NCBI RefSeq assembly: GCF_028554725.1
Contig: NC_071667.1
Location: 9,407,501-9,471,500 of the forward strand
DNA length: 64,000 nt
Reading direction: 5' to 3'
DNA from: Zeugodacus cucurbitae
Taxonomy: Eukaryota; Arthropoda; Insecta; Diptera; Tephritidae
The translations under genes were made by a program, and so were the position numbers. Below are positions 1-15,600 of this stretch, piece after piece; within the stretch, counting starts at the first letter, position 1, and each line of letters opens with the position of its first letter. The notes under the pieces are model-generated. The model was not told the DNA's origin, did no database searches, and saw only the letters and a program-made list of their open reading frames with translations.

Positions 1-3000
1 CATTTAAGGGGAAGAGCAGTAAAGTTAGTGATTAAGAAAAAGTGAAGAAAATAAGCATAACTGCTGCTATATTTATTTATTATAATTGCATACATGAATT
101 TATGCAAAAAGTTTATGCTACAACACATGCTTGATAATTTCGAATGAAAAGTGTTTTGTGTAAAAATAAGCAAAAGTATTAAAAACAAATAAATCATCGT
201 ATGTGATGATATAAAGCCATTAAGAAGCTGAAAAATCACAGAATTGTTTGTATTTTCCAAAAGTGAAAAATTTATGAAGTGCTGTAGTGCTTGGTGAATG
301 TCAACGTTTCAACGAAAATACTGCTACAACGTAAGTTTAAAAGAAGAAAACTAAAAAAGTAGCAGTCAAGGGTTAAATAAAAAAGCAAATGTTCAATTTT
401 TGTGGTTTCAGAAATTAGGCTAGATTTATAAGGTGCTGTATATACTAATTATATAAACATGTGTGTGCCTGTATACATTGTTTATACAGATTTTGCATAT
501 CAAAAAATACAAATTTCATTAAAATGATTCAAACGAAAAAGTTAATTAAAATTGTTAAGGTATTCATATTTATAAACTTCTTAACAACTGCATACTTCCG
601 CTTATTAAGGTGTTTATACTAGATTTTATTAATTTGTGTGATTAAATTTTATCTTCTAAAGTGCCTGCGTGTCACTCCCTTCACAAAAGCACACGAATCA
701 TTTACCTCACTGGGAAAAGCACGCACACATGTAAATATTACATGGGGTCGCCCTTTTTCTGTGAATTGAAAAGCAACAGACAAAAGCAGCGCTGCTGTCG
801 AATGCAACAGACAACAACAAAACCAACAGCATTTACCCTCTTCAATAAATCTCTGTGCTGTGAGGGGGAATAGTGCTTGGTTTTCAGTTATTTTGTTGTT
901 GTTACACTCAACTGCTGCTATACAAACACCTGAATGGTGTGAAAGTTAAAAGTCGCCCCAACGTTCATCCTCAAAAGGGGTTGCATACACACAAACAACG
1001 TCATATACAAGTGTATATATAAAAATATATATGAATGTAAATAAATGAGTAAATAGCACATATGTATGAGTGTGCGAATATGTATTTCTGAACCTGAATG
1101 TGTAGCTACAAGTTTATGTCTGATCGTTGAATCGCTTTTGTAGCCTGCGCGTATGAGTAACTCACGATCAGCAAGCAAAAATGAAACGGACGAGTCCCAC
1201 TCGCTAAATGAATACGATAATACTTGAAAAGCAATAGGGGCGGTGTCAGTGGTGGTTGGAAAAGATCAAGTTTTTTTATTTTCTTTTACGTCTCCTTCGC
1301 CTGTAGGACGTCGCTATAACCACACAAACTTAGAATTTGAAATGTATGTATATATGTATATGTATGCGTGTACGACTGATCAACTTATTCGCCTCGCCTT
1401 ATTTCGTGCCGCTTCGGTAATTCCCCTTCGTGCACACGTCGGCAAATTGGGACTATGTTCTCTGGTCGATCATCGTTGATTGTATTGAGTGTTGTTGTTG
1501 TTGGCTGGTGGTTGATGATTCTGTCGACGTTGTTGACGGCAGCGCTGTTGTCGGCGCTGCTTTTTGTGGTAGTGGTAAGCAGCACAGGAGAGTCGCGACC
1601 AACAGGCATTCACATTTGGTTAGTGCGCGTGTAAGGACGTATTTTAATTTCTACTCCTCGTCAACTTGTGTAACTTGCGGCGCATATAAGCAAAATATTT
1701 TAGAGCTTTTAAAACAACAACAAATGTGAATAGTGTTGAAGTAATATAATAATCATTAATGATAAAGGAATTTCAGTTGAAAACGGAAACAATACAAACG
1801 TAATTTTGTGCAAACAATTTTAATAAAAAAAATTAAAATTTTAATAAATAATAAATGACAATTGAAAGTGTTTGTTGTATAAAATATAATAAAGAACCTT
1901 CTTAAAAAGAAAAATAAAACATGTATAAAATAAGCGTGAATTCGTATGTGGTGTCGTGATTTTACTAAAAATAAAGGTATAGCTACAGAAATGTTTAAGA
2001 AAAAAAAAACACATGTTTGTGAAATAAAACTGTTGTAATATTTTTCCAAGTGCAAGTAAAATTAATTTGAAAATACAAACAAAAACAAAACAATTACATT
2101 AAATGTTTAAAATAAAAAATGTGATACACGAAAAACTATTGTAAGAAGTGTAAATACGTTATAATCGTTATAAACCAGTGAGCTCTTACGTTTAATGACA
2201 ATAAAAATACATATATTTTTATATATGTATATTTCCATTTGGACCGTCTTAAAAATTGTTGATATTTCCATAAATAAAAATTCTAAAAAATTTGTGTTCA
2301 AATAGTGAAAATTACACAAGTAAAAAAATACACAAATAATAGATATAAAAAAAATTGTTTTTATATTGAATTTAATTCCAAAAGCTTTGCGCAAATATAT
2401 TATTTAAAAATAATTTAAATATTAAAGAAAAACTAAATCTTTAGTTTTGTAATTCTTTATTTGACTTTTGCTAGTGTGAAATAATTTCATATTTAAACAA
2501 ATATAGACATTTTTAATTGAAAACTATTTAACAGTTGGTAAAAAATTCTGATATTAATTATATTTCAAATTTTTCGATTCCGACTATAATATTTTTTGAT
2601 TCATTTGTTATTATCGCGTTCACTGTGTAATTTCACTCAATATTACATGTTTTTATTTGCAGTTCACTCACCTTTGAGTAAATGTTTCTATTTTGGTTTT
2701 GTAAAGAAACATGTACATATGTAAACAAATATACATCGGCAATATTTAAAGTAAAAAGTTGTTTAATTTAGTCAACGTACTAGTTCTAAATATAAAATTA
2801 TGCGTTTTTATTTTTATGTTTTGATATTTTTTTTATAATTATCAATATGCTTTAACTATTGCATAGTTTAAATCGGCTTACGTGTCGCAATTAAATTGTT
2901 TAATCAAAATCAATATTAAAAAACTCATTAAAAATGTTTCTTAACACTATAAAACACTTCTATGTATTCCCTATCTACGTCAAAGGAATCAAACGTCTTA

Positions 3001-6000
3001 TCTCGGTGTATTCATAAATTAAACAAGCAAAAACTACAAAATATTATTTCATTTAAAAAATGCTGTGTCCCTTTGCTGGAACTGTCATGCGGATCATAAA
3101 GTTTCATATTTCTCAACTGTGTACGTACATACATACACACTTATATGTAGATATGTATATGACTGCCAGCACCAGCAAATGAGGCGCGATGCCTTATTCC
3201 ATAGCCTGTTGACGGCATCGGCTGTTGTAGCGGTACAAAAGCCTTATCATAACTTAATAACATTTATAGCAATATTCTTATATACGACAATAACAACAAT
3301 AAGCAGAGCCACTTGTACGCTCCAAAAGAATTTACAAATAAATGCCTGTGACTGTGCTTGTTCATTTATTGCTTGTATTGCATGGAATTTTGGGGCGTTC
3401 TATCATAAAACATATATATACATACACACTTATTTATATGTGGAAGAATATATGCGAAAGCAACAGGAAAGCTGCTAAATAAACGAAAAGTAAAACACAT
3501 GCGTATCTGTAAATTATTTACTTTCTTTCTTGTAAATGTCGTGGCATGGCGTGAAGTAAACCAGGCTGACTGTTGCTTTTCATAAGGCATAAAAAGGAAA
3601 ATATACATATGTACGTACGTAAAGACATAAGAGTATAGCTAAAGACTGAACGCAATACACTTTGAGAAATGAGATAAGATAATATTTAACAAGTGTGTGC
3701 GTTGTGATGACTTTAGTGATCATTCCTGATGCCTTTCGTACGCTTAACAGCTTTCGAAAATATATACATACGTACATACATATGTATGTGACAGTATGTG
3801 TTTGGTGATCGTGGATTTACCCAGTTCACCAACGACTCTCCAAATATCCATTTATTCTCAAGCCATTCGTGTGTGTTTATGTTTGTATGTGTACGCACGC
3901 ACGACGCCCTTATTTCGTTATATAAAAAAAATAAATCGTATAAGTGACTTGGTGTACGATCACCCTCAAAGTTGTCTTGCTCCAGCCTTACGGCATATCC
4001 TCTACGTTGAAATCACGTCGCCAATGGGGTCTCACGTACCGTCAGCACGAGCTCAGTAAAGCGTCTCCACATTGCCTGCCGCCAAGTGCACACAAGCACT
4101 GTGGCTGTGTTAAAACATAAATACATACATACATATGTGGGTACATATTTGCCGCCAACATTTACAGTATTTTCAGCTTTTGGCTTATTTACTTCTACAC
4201 TCTGGCCACGTCTGCCATCACACTCATACGCACGCACTTAAGCTAAACCATACAATCCTAGAGTTTGTAAGTTTTGTTAAACAATTTTCATCAGCAACAA
4301 AGTTGTGTTATTTTACTGCCACACTATTCACTTGTTGTTGTACGGATTTTCCTTTGTCTATTCATAACTTTTACCCCAACTGTTTGTTTAACATTTTATT
4401 TGAGTGAGCTTTTCACTTCTGTGTTTGCTACATTCAGGTGATCGCTATGCGCAATGCCAGCCTACAACGTTTATTATAGCTGGGGGATAGTCAAGTAACC
4501 ATACGATCACTGGTTGCAACTTTGCTCGCCCTGCTTTTTATCGACTCTACGCTACACAAGCTAGAAAACAAAATCGTTTGTATTACCTTCGTTGGGCTTC
4601 ACTCACTGTCTGCATTTTTTTATGTTTGTATTCCTTTATTTGTTATGATTTTCTATTGGCATTTGTCGGTTTACCATTTTCAGTGTTATGCCGAAAGCGA
4701 AGCTCCACACCCTCATCATCATAGTATGTGTCGGTATGTAGTGGACTTTTGCTACGGATCGCTGGGAAAATCCAATCGGAATATACATGAGTATATATGA
4801 ATCAAAATAAAATGCCGTTTCGGTTGGAAAGTTGTGCGGTTGACAATTTAGGTGCGTTTGGATAATAGTGTTCTTAGTCAGGTCAGAAGTTTATGGAGAT
4901 AATTTTATATATTATATGTTATCGATTTAATTTAAATTTTTAATTTATATATTTATATAAATGTATAGGTAGCTTCAGATTCACTAGGTACACCTTCTGA
5001 AACGTATGCTTCTAAGGCTTAAACTTTCAACAAATACCAATTAATATTGTATTGATTTAAGAAAGCACACAATCTATTTCCGCTTTGAGTCACAGCATAT
5101 TTCACCAACAGTCTTTAAGAAATTCCCACCATTAGCTCAAATCCAATAACACTTATTTATAAGCAATTTATCTAATTACATATATATAAAGCTTCATCTA
5201 CACTGCACCAGTTGATTTTGTTGCTTCACACTACTGCTCCTTAATTTGATATATTCTAAAATGTCAAATGAACTTCTAATACAAGTACTCGCACAACATT
5301 CAATTAATAGCTCTAAAACCTGTTCTTTGAAGCTTTTGATACACTCGCCTTTAAGCTTAGCCGCCATCAACCATTACTTCTCGCGTTTCGCCTGTCAGCT
5401 TGTTGTTGAATTTCGCTTTACTCGTGTGTTGTGTATAACCGATCAACGTTCAATGTTCCAAGACCAGAGCTATAGGCTATAGCTGGGACAACGTTTACGT
5501 GACACACTTGTTCGGAGGCTTTTAGCGCCGCAGTGTACTACAAACATATACTTTTTATACAAAAACAAAATAATAATAATAATGTACTTCACATGGTGAA
5601 ACACTTGTTCGCGCTTCTAGGAATCACGTATTCTCAACAAATCATTCGTGGTAAAAAATTATTTGTAGAATGTAGTAATGTTCGGTTATTTTTAATTTCC
5701 TTGCAGTTTTTTTTCTGAAACAAGTTTGTTTTTGTGTGTTCAATTTATTGCTGGATGGTTGAGGTTAGAGCTGATTTTACTAAGAAACACTCAAAAGGGT
5801 TTTTCATTTATTGAAGGTAGCTGATTCAATTAGTTTATAAAAAATATAATAAAGTAGAATTTCACTAAAAGTATCGTTCTATTATATTTAAAAAAATATT
5901 GATAGCCAAAGTAAAACTATATTTTAACAAAATAACTTAATCATTTAGAAATTTGTCCAAACTTACTCAATTGTAATGACTCATAAAGAGCAACACAACC

Positions 6001-7760
6001 AAATGAAGCTATCAAAGGCTTGGTTAATTGACTTGTGGAGACTTTATGATGGCATAAAATATGTCATATTCAAATCAATTATTCATAAATAAGAAGTAAA
6101 TAAACTATATTAATAGATTTTGTAAGCTGTGATGAATTTTTATAGGATTATATATGGTTATAGAAAAAGGAGACAACCACAAAAAACTAATTAAATAACA
6201 GTTACAAACATTGGACGTCAAATTGATCTCTTTGGTTCACCATATTGATATACATTTATATATAAAGCTTCTACTAGCTTAAATTGAATGCTATGGATAT
6301 TGACAGCGGTTAATGTGGGATTATAATTCAAAATGTACAACTATCCGTCAATTAAAGCGTTGATAAACTGTTTTGATTATTGTGAAGTAATCATATATTT
6401 TTTGAATTCTCTCTTACGTGAAATATAATTGTGAGAACGCGTAGATAGTATATGTATCTACGAGATTTAATAGCATGCGATCAACAAATATCAATGCGCA
6501 GTCCACCTGTTGTTATTTGTTGGTTATGTAGATCATATATTATGCATATACGCTACATTTCTTCCATGCTCTCCTCCAATGTTCCTTCTTATTATCAGTT
6601 GAACATTTTTATTTCATTTTACCTGCTCCGCAATTATAGTTCATGTGCATTTAACAACAAATACCTCTGTGTGTTATTTGTTTAGTTGCATGCGAAAATC
6701 GGTGCACACACTCACATGCATTGTTCTTAAAAAATATCTATAGCAATCACGTTTCTTTAGCGAATTCATTCATTTGCTCATTTAATTGTTGATTACTCGC
6801 AAACTATTCGCTGATCGTGTGCTCATCTGTATTGTACTCACTCTCCTGCTTGCTCAATTTCTCCAAAAAAAACTTTAGCACTTATCGCTTTGCTTGCCAA
6901 CTGAATCAGTACATGCATGTATGTTTTTATGTGTAAGCTTTATGACTTTCACCTCTGCATTATCAGTTCATTACTCTCAATTATTTTGTTGCTTGTTTAT
7001 ACTCTACTCTCTACTTTCGATTATTCTCTTGAGAGAATTTTTACATATGTATGTACATATGTATGTTTTGCTATTCTTTAATATTCTTCTTAATATGTTT
7101 GTATCTAGGTGTTTTCTACCTCGACCCAAGTTGCTTCCTTTCAGAACACTCCGTTATTGCCTAACTTCTTATCAGTGCGCTGTCGCCATATACTGTATAT
7201 GTATGTATATAATTATATATTTATCCACCCTCCACTTCATTGAGTCACTTTTTTAGCACTCTTAAGTCAGCCTTCCTTATTTGTTTTTATATTTCTATCG
7301 AAATTTCTTGAATTGACGTAAGCACATGCGTCCTGTATTACTCATCGGCCGTCGAATGTCAAGTTGATCTCATTGGTTTTACATATTTATGTTAATTTTA
7401 CTTACTTTTCTTGTTGTCTTGTGCATTGTCATGATCGTCAATGCTTTTTTACTTTTGGTGGTTCGTCTCACATGTGGTTTCTTATCCTTTCGTCTATTTT
7501 TAGAGCGATATGAAATAGTAACTTCGTAAGCATGCTGAAATATGAAAGCGTTATTTAGTCATGAGTATTATTTTTTTGTTCCTCTTAATTTTTTTAAAGT
7601 TTTGTACTTCGACAAAATCTAAAATTCATCATTGATAAACAACATTCAATAATATTGTTTTTCAAAAAAACACTTTGCTTCCTTTCTGACTACACATTAC
7701 AAAACCACCTCTTCAAACATGTAAAACTAATTTTACAGTTTCCTTTTCTTCACATTGCAG
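1..7760. other. non-coding region upstream of tramtrack
   Basis: No convincing protein gene was found. The short open frames here are AT-rich, full of TATGTA and ACATAC runs, and lack splice-linked partners. The stretch probably holds the promoter, 5' non-coding exons and introns of tramtrack. A pyrimidine-rich tract ending in CAG at 7760 looks like an acceptor for a 5'UTR exon. I could not place the transcription start or the matching donor. Confidence 0.5.
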
Positions 7761-8071
7761 GAGTTTTTGAAAAACTTGTTCAACGTTTGAAAGGAAAAAA
7801 GGAAGACGCATTATTTTTCATTAACCGAGAAATTTACAAGGGACTACAACTGCATAACTTTTATGTAAATTGCTGAGGCGCAAGTGCATATATTTGAAAG
7901 CTAAAAGGAACCATTTAATATCCATTGACGTCTGCATAATTTACGCGGTGGCTCATCATAATTTATGCTAGCTAGCATAGTCTGGCATACTAAATTTAAT
8001 TCAACAACAAATTTGTACTCCTCAACGTTAACGGGTTGTGAGCGTATCACAGCCAAAGAAAAGGCCTACAA
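7761..8071 (+). promoter_or_regulatory. ttk: probable 5'UTR part of the first coding exon of tramtrack
   Basis: The segment follows a good acceptor (a T/C-rich tract ending CATTGCAG at 7760) and runs without a further splice signal to the tramtrack ATG at 8072. It contains at least one short upstream ATG directly followed by a stop (near 7862). That could dampen translation, but I cannot test it. The exon boundary is inferred from the acceptor only. Confidence 0.4.
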
Positions 8072-11000
8072 ATGAAGATGGCATCCCAAAGATTTTGCCT
8101 GCGATGGAACAACCATCAAAGCAACTTATTATCTGTGTTCGATCAGTTGCTACACGCTGAGACATTTACGGATGTAACGCTGGCCGTCGATGGACAATAC
8201 TTAAAAGCACACAAAGTAAGTGTTGTACACTCGCTACAGCAAACTAATTAGAAACTTCTTAAAATGAATATTCTTAATTTGTTTATCTCCTTACCCCAAC
8301 AGATGGTACTATCTGCCTGTAGTCCGTATTTCAATGCGCTCTTCGTGCATCATCCAGAGAAGCATCCCATTGTAATTTTAAAGGATGTTCCATACTCGGA
8401 CATGAAATCTCTGCTCGACTTTATGTATCGCGGTGAAGTTTCGGTAGATCAGGAACGTCTTACCGCTTTCTTACGTGTCGCCGAATCGTTGCGTATCAAA
8501 GGTTTAACCGAAGTAAATGATGACAAACCATCACCGGTTGAGCCGACACCGCCACCACCACAACTACAACGTATACAACCATATTTGGTGCAACAACAGC
8601 AACATCAACGTAGCAAATCACAGAATAGCCTATTGGCTGGTTCAAGCGCCGGCGCAGGTGGTATGGCTGGTGGCTCAACATTGTCTGCTGGTCAACATCC
8701 GCAGCAACAACAATCGTTGTTGAGCTCGGCATTAGCATCGATGCCAAAACGAAAACGTGGTAGACCACGGAAATTGTCAGGCAGCTCCAATGGCACGGTG
8801 GAGTATGAACGCGACGGCATGATGAATGTGAGTAACTGGAAAATAGCTTAAATAGTTGTTGGTGTGATAATTTATTATTGAAATGTTTATGCTTTGCAGG
8901 ATTCAGAGATGGGCGATTGCAAAATGGGTGACTCTTATTCGGGCAATGATGATGGCTCAGATGACAATCAGCGTGAATGTGGCGATATGCGAGACCCAAG
9001 CGTAAGTATTACTAATTTGTATTATTAAATTATAATTTATTAAAATAACTCTATAATCAAAATAATTATTTTTTAACTAATAAACTGTCGTAAATATGTA
9101 TAAATATGTAGATATTTTTAATTTTTAGCATACATATTTATATGTATAAATAAGTTATAGAAATATTAAATAATATATTTAGCACTATTATAAAGCCCAG
9201 TATTAACTTTCGTTTTGTCCTTCTTCTTATAGGAAAGCCGAGATTCCCTTACCCACAGCAAGAAATTCAAATCAAAAGACAATAAATCTAAGCAAAATGA
9301 AAATGATAACAGCACATCTGGTAAGTCCTGCATTACTTTTTATAAATTTCAAATGAATAAGCATCTGTATTTGAAAATTATTAAATATATTTATAGTGCG
9401 AATTCGATAACATATATTTTTTATGTATGTATAAACTGTGTTAATTAGAAGCAAATATGATATATTTTGAAATTATTTCATAACATTCAACGAAATTAAG
9501 TTTAAAAACATTCCTAAGCCAGCCCCTATTTATATAGAAAATTCTATACAAACATATTTATTATTATTTTCTAGTATTTTGAAAAATGGCGATACGAATC
9601 CTAACCACAACCTAGAAATCAACATACATACATACATATATACATGCATGTTATCGAATTTCGTTTTCATAAGTTTTTGGTTTAGTCACCAAAAGTAAGG
9701 AGATTATTAGAATAACTCTGTTAAATATATTTGCATATGCATGTTATTAGATTGACATATGTGTTTATATACATGAAGTATTAAAATTGAGCAACATGTT
9801 ATAAAACATTTTTTTCCTAACAATTATTTCACACATGCTCTCTGAAATCATTATTTTTTTATCATAAACAATGAAAATAATTATTTTTTTTTTATAAACC
9901 ATGAAATTAATGTTCACAATAATTTCATCAACATTGCAATTGATTGTCCATAATACAGTTATTTGAAGCTAAACATAACTCTTAATATCAAAATCATTTA
10001 TTTAAAACGAACTGAAAAACGTTCATTAAAAACTAAAAAACAAGTCATGAAATCATAATTTAGAATTAAGTGAAATAGGCGTACGAGACAAGGGGTATAA
10101 AAATTGCATCGGAAAAGCTAAAAGGGATTTACGAAACTATTTCGAAATACATATATATTTATACCCCGACAGACAAATTTGTTGTGTTGGGTGTAAAATC
10201 GTTGGTCATATGTGCGAATTGAACATAAAGCAAAATATGAGTAAAAGTTAAAAAAAAAGTGTAAATTAATATTTGAAAATATTTGATCGTAACTGCGCGT
10301 ATTATTTGTCCGTTGATTTTCATCGCGTAGTGTAAACAATGTAAAAGAACAGTTCGAAGGCCGCGACTCATTTCGTCGGCAGGTGAGTTTCAAAGTTTTA
10401 TAAAAAGCTAAGAGAAAGTAATGAAAGTATGATGCAAGAAACGCAAATAAAGCGAAAAGGAAACGTTTAAACCTTGAGTTAATTCTAACGCGCAGAGCTT
10501 AGGGATTCATGGCCGACGTAATGAATATGATAATAAAGTGCGTATAAAAATTGTCTCAAACATTGCATAATACTCAATTTTTACTTATACTACATTTTTA
10601 TGCATTGCAAAAACAAAAACATAACAATAAAAAATATTTAATGCGTTTTGATAAAATATTTTTGTTATTACAAAATTGTTCTGTTACCAAACACGTTTAA
10701 TAACGTTTTATTTTGCTGCTGCACTCACTGATTTACGATTTGTTTTTTTTTTTAATTTTGTGAAGACCGTTATTTTGCAATAAATGAAACAGACATATTT
10801 CGCTGCATTGTTACAAGCGTCAGACGCATCGATTTGTGTAAATCCGTAAATGCAATTCCGATACTCAGTTAAAAAAAAAGCAAAAAACAAAGAAATGAGA
10901 ATGGCTTGAAATCCCTATAGCTTTTCCGAAACGTTTTTATTCTCCTACAATGGAACGCGTGCGTGTGAGAAAAAACTTGAATTGTTAAGATTTTTTTTAC

Positions 11001-12638
11001 AGCAAAACGAATTTCCTTTCCGTTTTTGTTTGCCTTTACGTTGCATTATACATTCATACCATTAGGCGAAGAAAGCACACACATACAAATATAACACATA
11101 CGCTTACATATGCACAAAACCTTATATATTTAAAAACAAAAATAAGATGAATAAATACAATTCATACGGTATTTATTTATGTATATACTGGATTTTAGAT
11201 AAGAGTATCTTAAACTGGAAAATAAGTATACATGTTCTATAATTACTCATGAAACTTCATGGCGTTTCCAAAAATTGCTGATCATCATGAGCCTATATGA
11301 AATACTTTCATTTTCCTCTTTAAGCGTCACTTTTCTAATTTCACTTCGTTCGAGCGTCGCAATAAAATATTGCTCGTTGTTGTATGTCTGTGTGTGTCTT
11401 CGTCCATCTTAAGCTTACATGCATTTCTTACACGAGAACACCTTTTAAACAATTTCCCTAAATTTTAGATGGCAACGATAGCGACTGCGATGATCAAATG
11501 GACACCTCTTACATGGAACCTCAACTAATGCTTGATGAATATGATGAACCGGTCGAATTCAAATTTGATCCCAATGCCACGAGCTCACCTTCGCAACAGA
11601 ACACCGCTATGGCTTTGGCTGCACAAGCGCAACAACAGCAAGTGGAACGTCAACTCCTGCTCGCCCAACAAAAGAAACAACAATTGGAGGCGGCTGCGTT
11701 GAAATTTTCTGAAGCTGCTGCTAGCGGCATGCCCGGTACCGTAACGCTGCTCAACTCAATGGTTAGCATACCGAAGCTAACACCCATCGGCAAAGTGTCG
11801 AAGGTGAAGGTGAATAAACGCACCAAGTTGAAGCAGAATGGTGTTAGCGGTGGTGCTGATGACAAAGTAAGTTTGACTTAATTGACATTAACATGCAGAA
11901 ACGAGTTCAATGAGCGTACATTATTAACAATCCATTTGTTTTTTGTAGAATTACCCCAGCGATTATGTGGATATGTTCAATGTGAATTACATTGCCGCCA
12001 ATTCGAATGCATCTCAAACATCCAACCAATCAAACAAGTTGAAGGGCGCTTTGAGCGGCAACTCTACCACATCCGCCAACGTTTCCTCCCCATCGGCTAA
12101 AACCAAACTGAATACATCGAGTGGCGCACTGCCAGAAGGCGAAGCGGAGGGCTCCGTCCGCGATTACTGCACCAAAGAGGGTGAGCATACGTATCGTTGC
12201 AAGGTATGTTCTCGCGTCTACACACACATCAGCAACTTCTGCCGCCACTATGTGACATCACATAAACGCAACGTGAAAGTGTATCCCTGCCCCTTCTGCT
12301 ACAAAGAATTCACACGCAAGGATAATATGACGGCGCATGTGAAAATTATACATAAAATAGAGAATCCCTCAACAGCGTTAGCCAATGCATCGGCCGTGGT
12401 GGCAGCAGCAGCCGCCGCTGGTATAACCCCCTCATCAGCACCACAATCGGCGGCAGCATCGACGGCGTCTACACCCACGCCACCCGATTTGTCGACGCAA
12501 TGTTCAAATCAATCGGCAACTGGCATATCCACAGCGATCGCGTCGGCAGCATCCTCAACCTCATCCTCGTCGACGTCATCGACAACATCGTTAACATTAG
12601 GCGCAGGGCGTCTGCCTGAGGCGGCAACTGCGCAGTAA
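8072..12638 (+). CDS. ttk: tramtrack, p69-type isoform: BTB/C2H2 transcriptional repressor
   Basis: Nuclear BTB zinc-finger repressor; in Drosophila, tramtrack represses pair-rule and neuronal genes. Exons read as 8072-8215, 8303-8827, 8900-9001, 9233-9320, 11469-11866 and 11949-12638, giving 648 residues (the Drosophila form is about 640). The BTB domain fills roughly residues 5-120 (RFCLRWNNHQSNLLSVF near the start, LKAHKMVLSACSPYF across the first intron). A KRKRGRPRK AT-hook-like motif lies near residue 197. The unique 3' exon encodes two C2H2 fingers starting near residue 503, then Ala/Ser-rich sequence with a PPDLS motif, which fits a CtBP-binding site. All junctions have GT/AG ends and keep frame. 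The start was chosen because MKMASQRFCLRWNN matches the known tramtrack N-terminus. The 5' four exons are shared with the second isoform. Confidence 0.93.
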
Positions 12639-15600
12639 ACACGCCTAAAGCTTGTTAGAGACTATTAAATATAACATAAAACAAGAAAACAAAAACAAAT
12701 GGACTAGCAATAACATAGGGTGTTGGGGTACTCTTACATACAAATTAATTTGTATAATTCCATCGGTTTGATGCGGACAGAAGACGTTGCTTGAGAAATC
12801 ATAGCGTTGACAGTGTCTAAGCTAATAACAAACACAAGCATGTTTATACAAAGGGACACTTTACTAAAAGCAAAAGTGGAACTCATAATGCTATAGACAC
12901 ATATGTACATATAGTATGTATACGTAATGCAAAATATTTTGAGGTATGTCAAGGACAAATTGGGCAAATGAATAGGCTTCCAAAATGCGCTAAAATATTT
13001 GCTAAGGTCAAAGCAAATATAATAAGTATTTTACGCATTTTTATTTTCGTTGATTTCCAAGCTGCTTGAAATGCAGTGAAAACGTTCTAAACGTTGACAA
13101 AATGTAATATTTCGTTGTTTATAATCATAATTTTTTTAACTGTAATTTAAACTGCATTATTATAATTTTTTGTTTTAATAACTTGGTTACAATTATTTGT
13201 TTCTTATTCCAAATTAATTTTTATTTAAAATATTCTTGAGCTTAGCCCAAACATTAGAAACATACACACATACACATGAATTAATCTAAAGCAAAACAAA
13301 AACACATATGTCTAGTAGAAATTCCGGAATGTTTTTACTGCTAATTAATAGTCGAATGTGAAATGCTTAAAATAATTTTCAACAAAATCGCTAACCAAAA
13401 CTTTTTAGAAAAGTTATTCTACCACATTTACCGCTACAACCGCTTAAAATTTCCACTGTTGTGTTGCATTTTAATGTGCAGAAAGAATTTTGGGTTTAAG
13501 CCATTCGTTCTTTGTATGATTCTTTGCTAAACATAAGTTGTGCAATTTTTATGATTATTATTATTTTTTTATTATTTATTTAAGTGGTTTTGTGTAATTG
13601 TAGTTATTGGAAATATAATATTTCTCAATAATCAAATTATCTAATGGCATTCAAATGCAAGTGGCCTTCTTTTAGTTTAGTAATATACATAAATGCATAT
13701 GCAAATCGGACCGCGTTTTAGGGAACACAATGAACGATTTCTCATTTTCACACGACGCTAACCAACTAATAGCACCGACAGACACATACACCTAAGCCTA
13801 CTAAATAAATTCACATTTTACACACTTAGTTAATTTTACGTGTTTTTTAACGCTAAAATATTTAATATATAAATAAATATTAAATGTTAAAACTAAATTA
13901 ATATTAAATATTATATGAATAAAAAAAAGAAAAAAAAATGACCTTGTTGCCTTCAAATGAAGCTAGTTTAATATTATATTTATACATTTACTTTATGCGG
14001 TAAAAAAAACTAATTAAAAATAAAATACATTACAATGTAGCATTAATGCAAATTCTGTAGGAAGATATACGCAAATTTTGTTAATTAAAAAAAATTATTT
14101 ATGTTTAGTACATTAATTTACTATAAATACTTGTATTTTATGCACACATTATAATATGTCAAAATATATACATTATTTTATTTATAAAAAAACAACAGCA
14201 ATAAAACGTTATAATTTAACGAAAAAATTAGAAAGCAAATATTTTATATATATATGAGTATATAACTATAATATGTATACATTTAAATCGGAGGCTTAAA
14301 TTATCGCCAAAGAACTACAAATACAATAATTATTAATTTAAACATTTACAACTAAAGCGTACATTTCTATGTATATACACAAAAACAAGGTAATTAAAAT
14401 ATAATCAGTTCATTGCTTACAATGTGAATAATATCTTTTTTGTAGCTGTTGTACAGACAAAGTATGCAAAAGTCGGCTCTCGAACCAAAAGTGCACTTAT
14501 TTTGCTAATGAAAGTATACTAAAAAAAATTTATAACAAATGACAATTGCAATAAAAATGCGAACTTACAAAGTAAATTAAAAAACAACTGAGGCCTTTTT
14601 CTAAAATGTTTTCCATTTTATACGTGCGCGTGTATGTCGATAAGCAACTTTAAAGTACGGAAAATGTTTTATAACCAGATAACGTAGTAGCGAACGATCT
14701 CCAGCAAAACAGTAGTAAAATCTATTTATATACATGCTAAAAACTGTTAAATTTTTCAAACTTATTTTGTATACTTGGATATATGAATTTTTGATTAAAC
14801 AAGAAACATTTCACTTATTATTATTTGTATGCCACAAATCTACATAAGGCAAATAAAAAATATTACAAACTTTTAGAAGTAACCTTTTAACATTCTAAAT
14901 ACAAAATATTAAAACATTTACAAAATATTTAGTTTTTATTTATCTTATATTTAATATATACTATATATTTCTTCTTCATTTTTAGTGGTAGCTAGTGCAA
15001 TTTAGTTTTTAATTTCTTAACAAGTTAATTAATAATAAATATTGAAAAATTAAAAATAAAAATATAAAAAATATCAACAAAAATAAAAAATGCGAATAAA
15101 TAATAAACAAAACCTCACAACGTCAGCTCCTTCAACGTTTAAAAACTATTTTTATTGCTATGTTGTAGCATATTCTTATATACATTTACAATGAAATGAA
15201 ATATAAATACATATATATGTATATTAACATGATAATTAATAAAGAATTTTTGTTGCACTAAAAAAGAAAAACACAAACAAAAACTTGAGTTTTAAAATTT
15301 ATATTTCACGATTACCAGAGATGGTTATCTTTAGGGGTTAGGTTTCACATTCAATAGTATGCTTATTTTTTAAATTTTGATTTTTGTTATTTTCAAATTA
15401 TAATAATAAAAAACCATTGTTATTACTGATTGCTTTACTTTAATAACAAAATAAAATGAAAATTTACCTTATTTTTATACAAATATCTTATTTTAAATAC
15501 TTTAATTACTATTAAAACATAAATATATATGATACAATTATTTCACTTAACTTTTATTAGGTATAATATATTATATAATAAAAATTATTAATTATTACTG

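Noticed and set aside
1243..2394. Several open frames on both strands upstream of tramtrack
   Set aside because: They have AT-rich composition, no conserved motifs, mutual overlap in different frames and no plausible splice partners.
8496..8999. 167-codon minus-strand open frame across tramtrack exon 2
   Set aside because: It is antisense to repetitive CAA/CCA-rich coding sequence and crosses a real intron. The His/Val-rich product is a by-product of the repeats.
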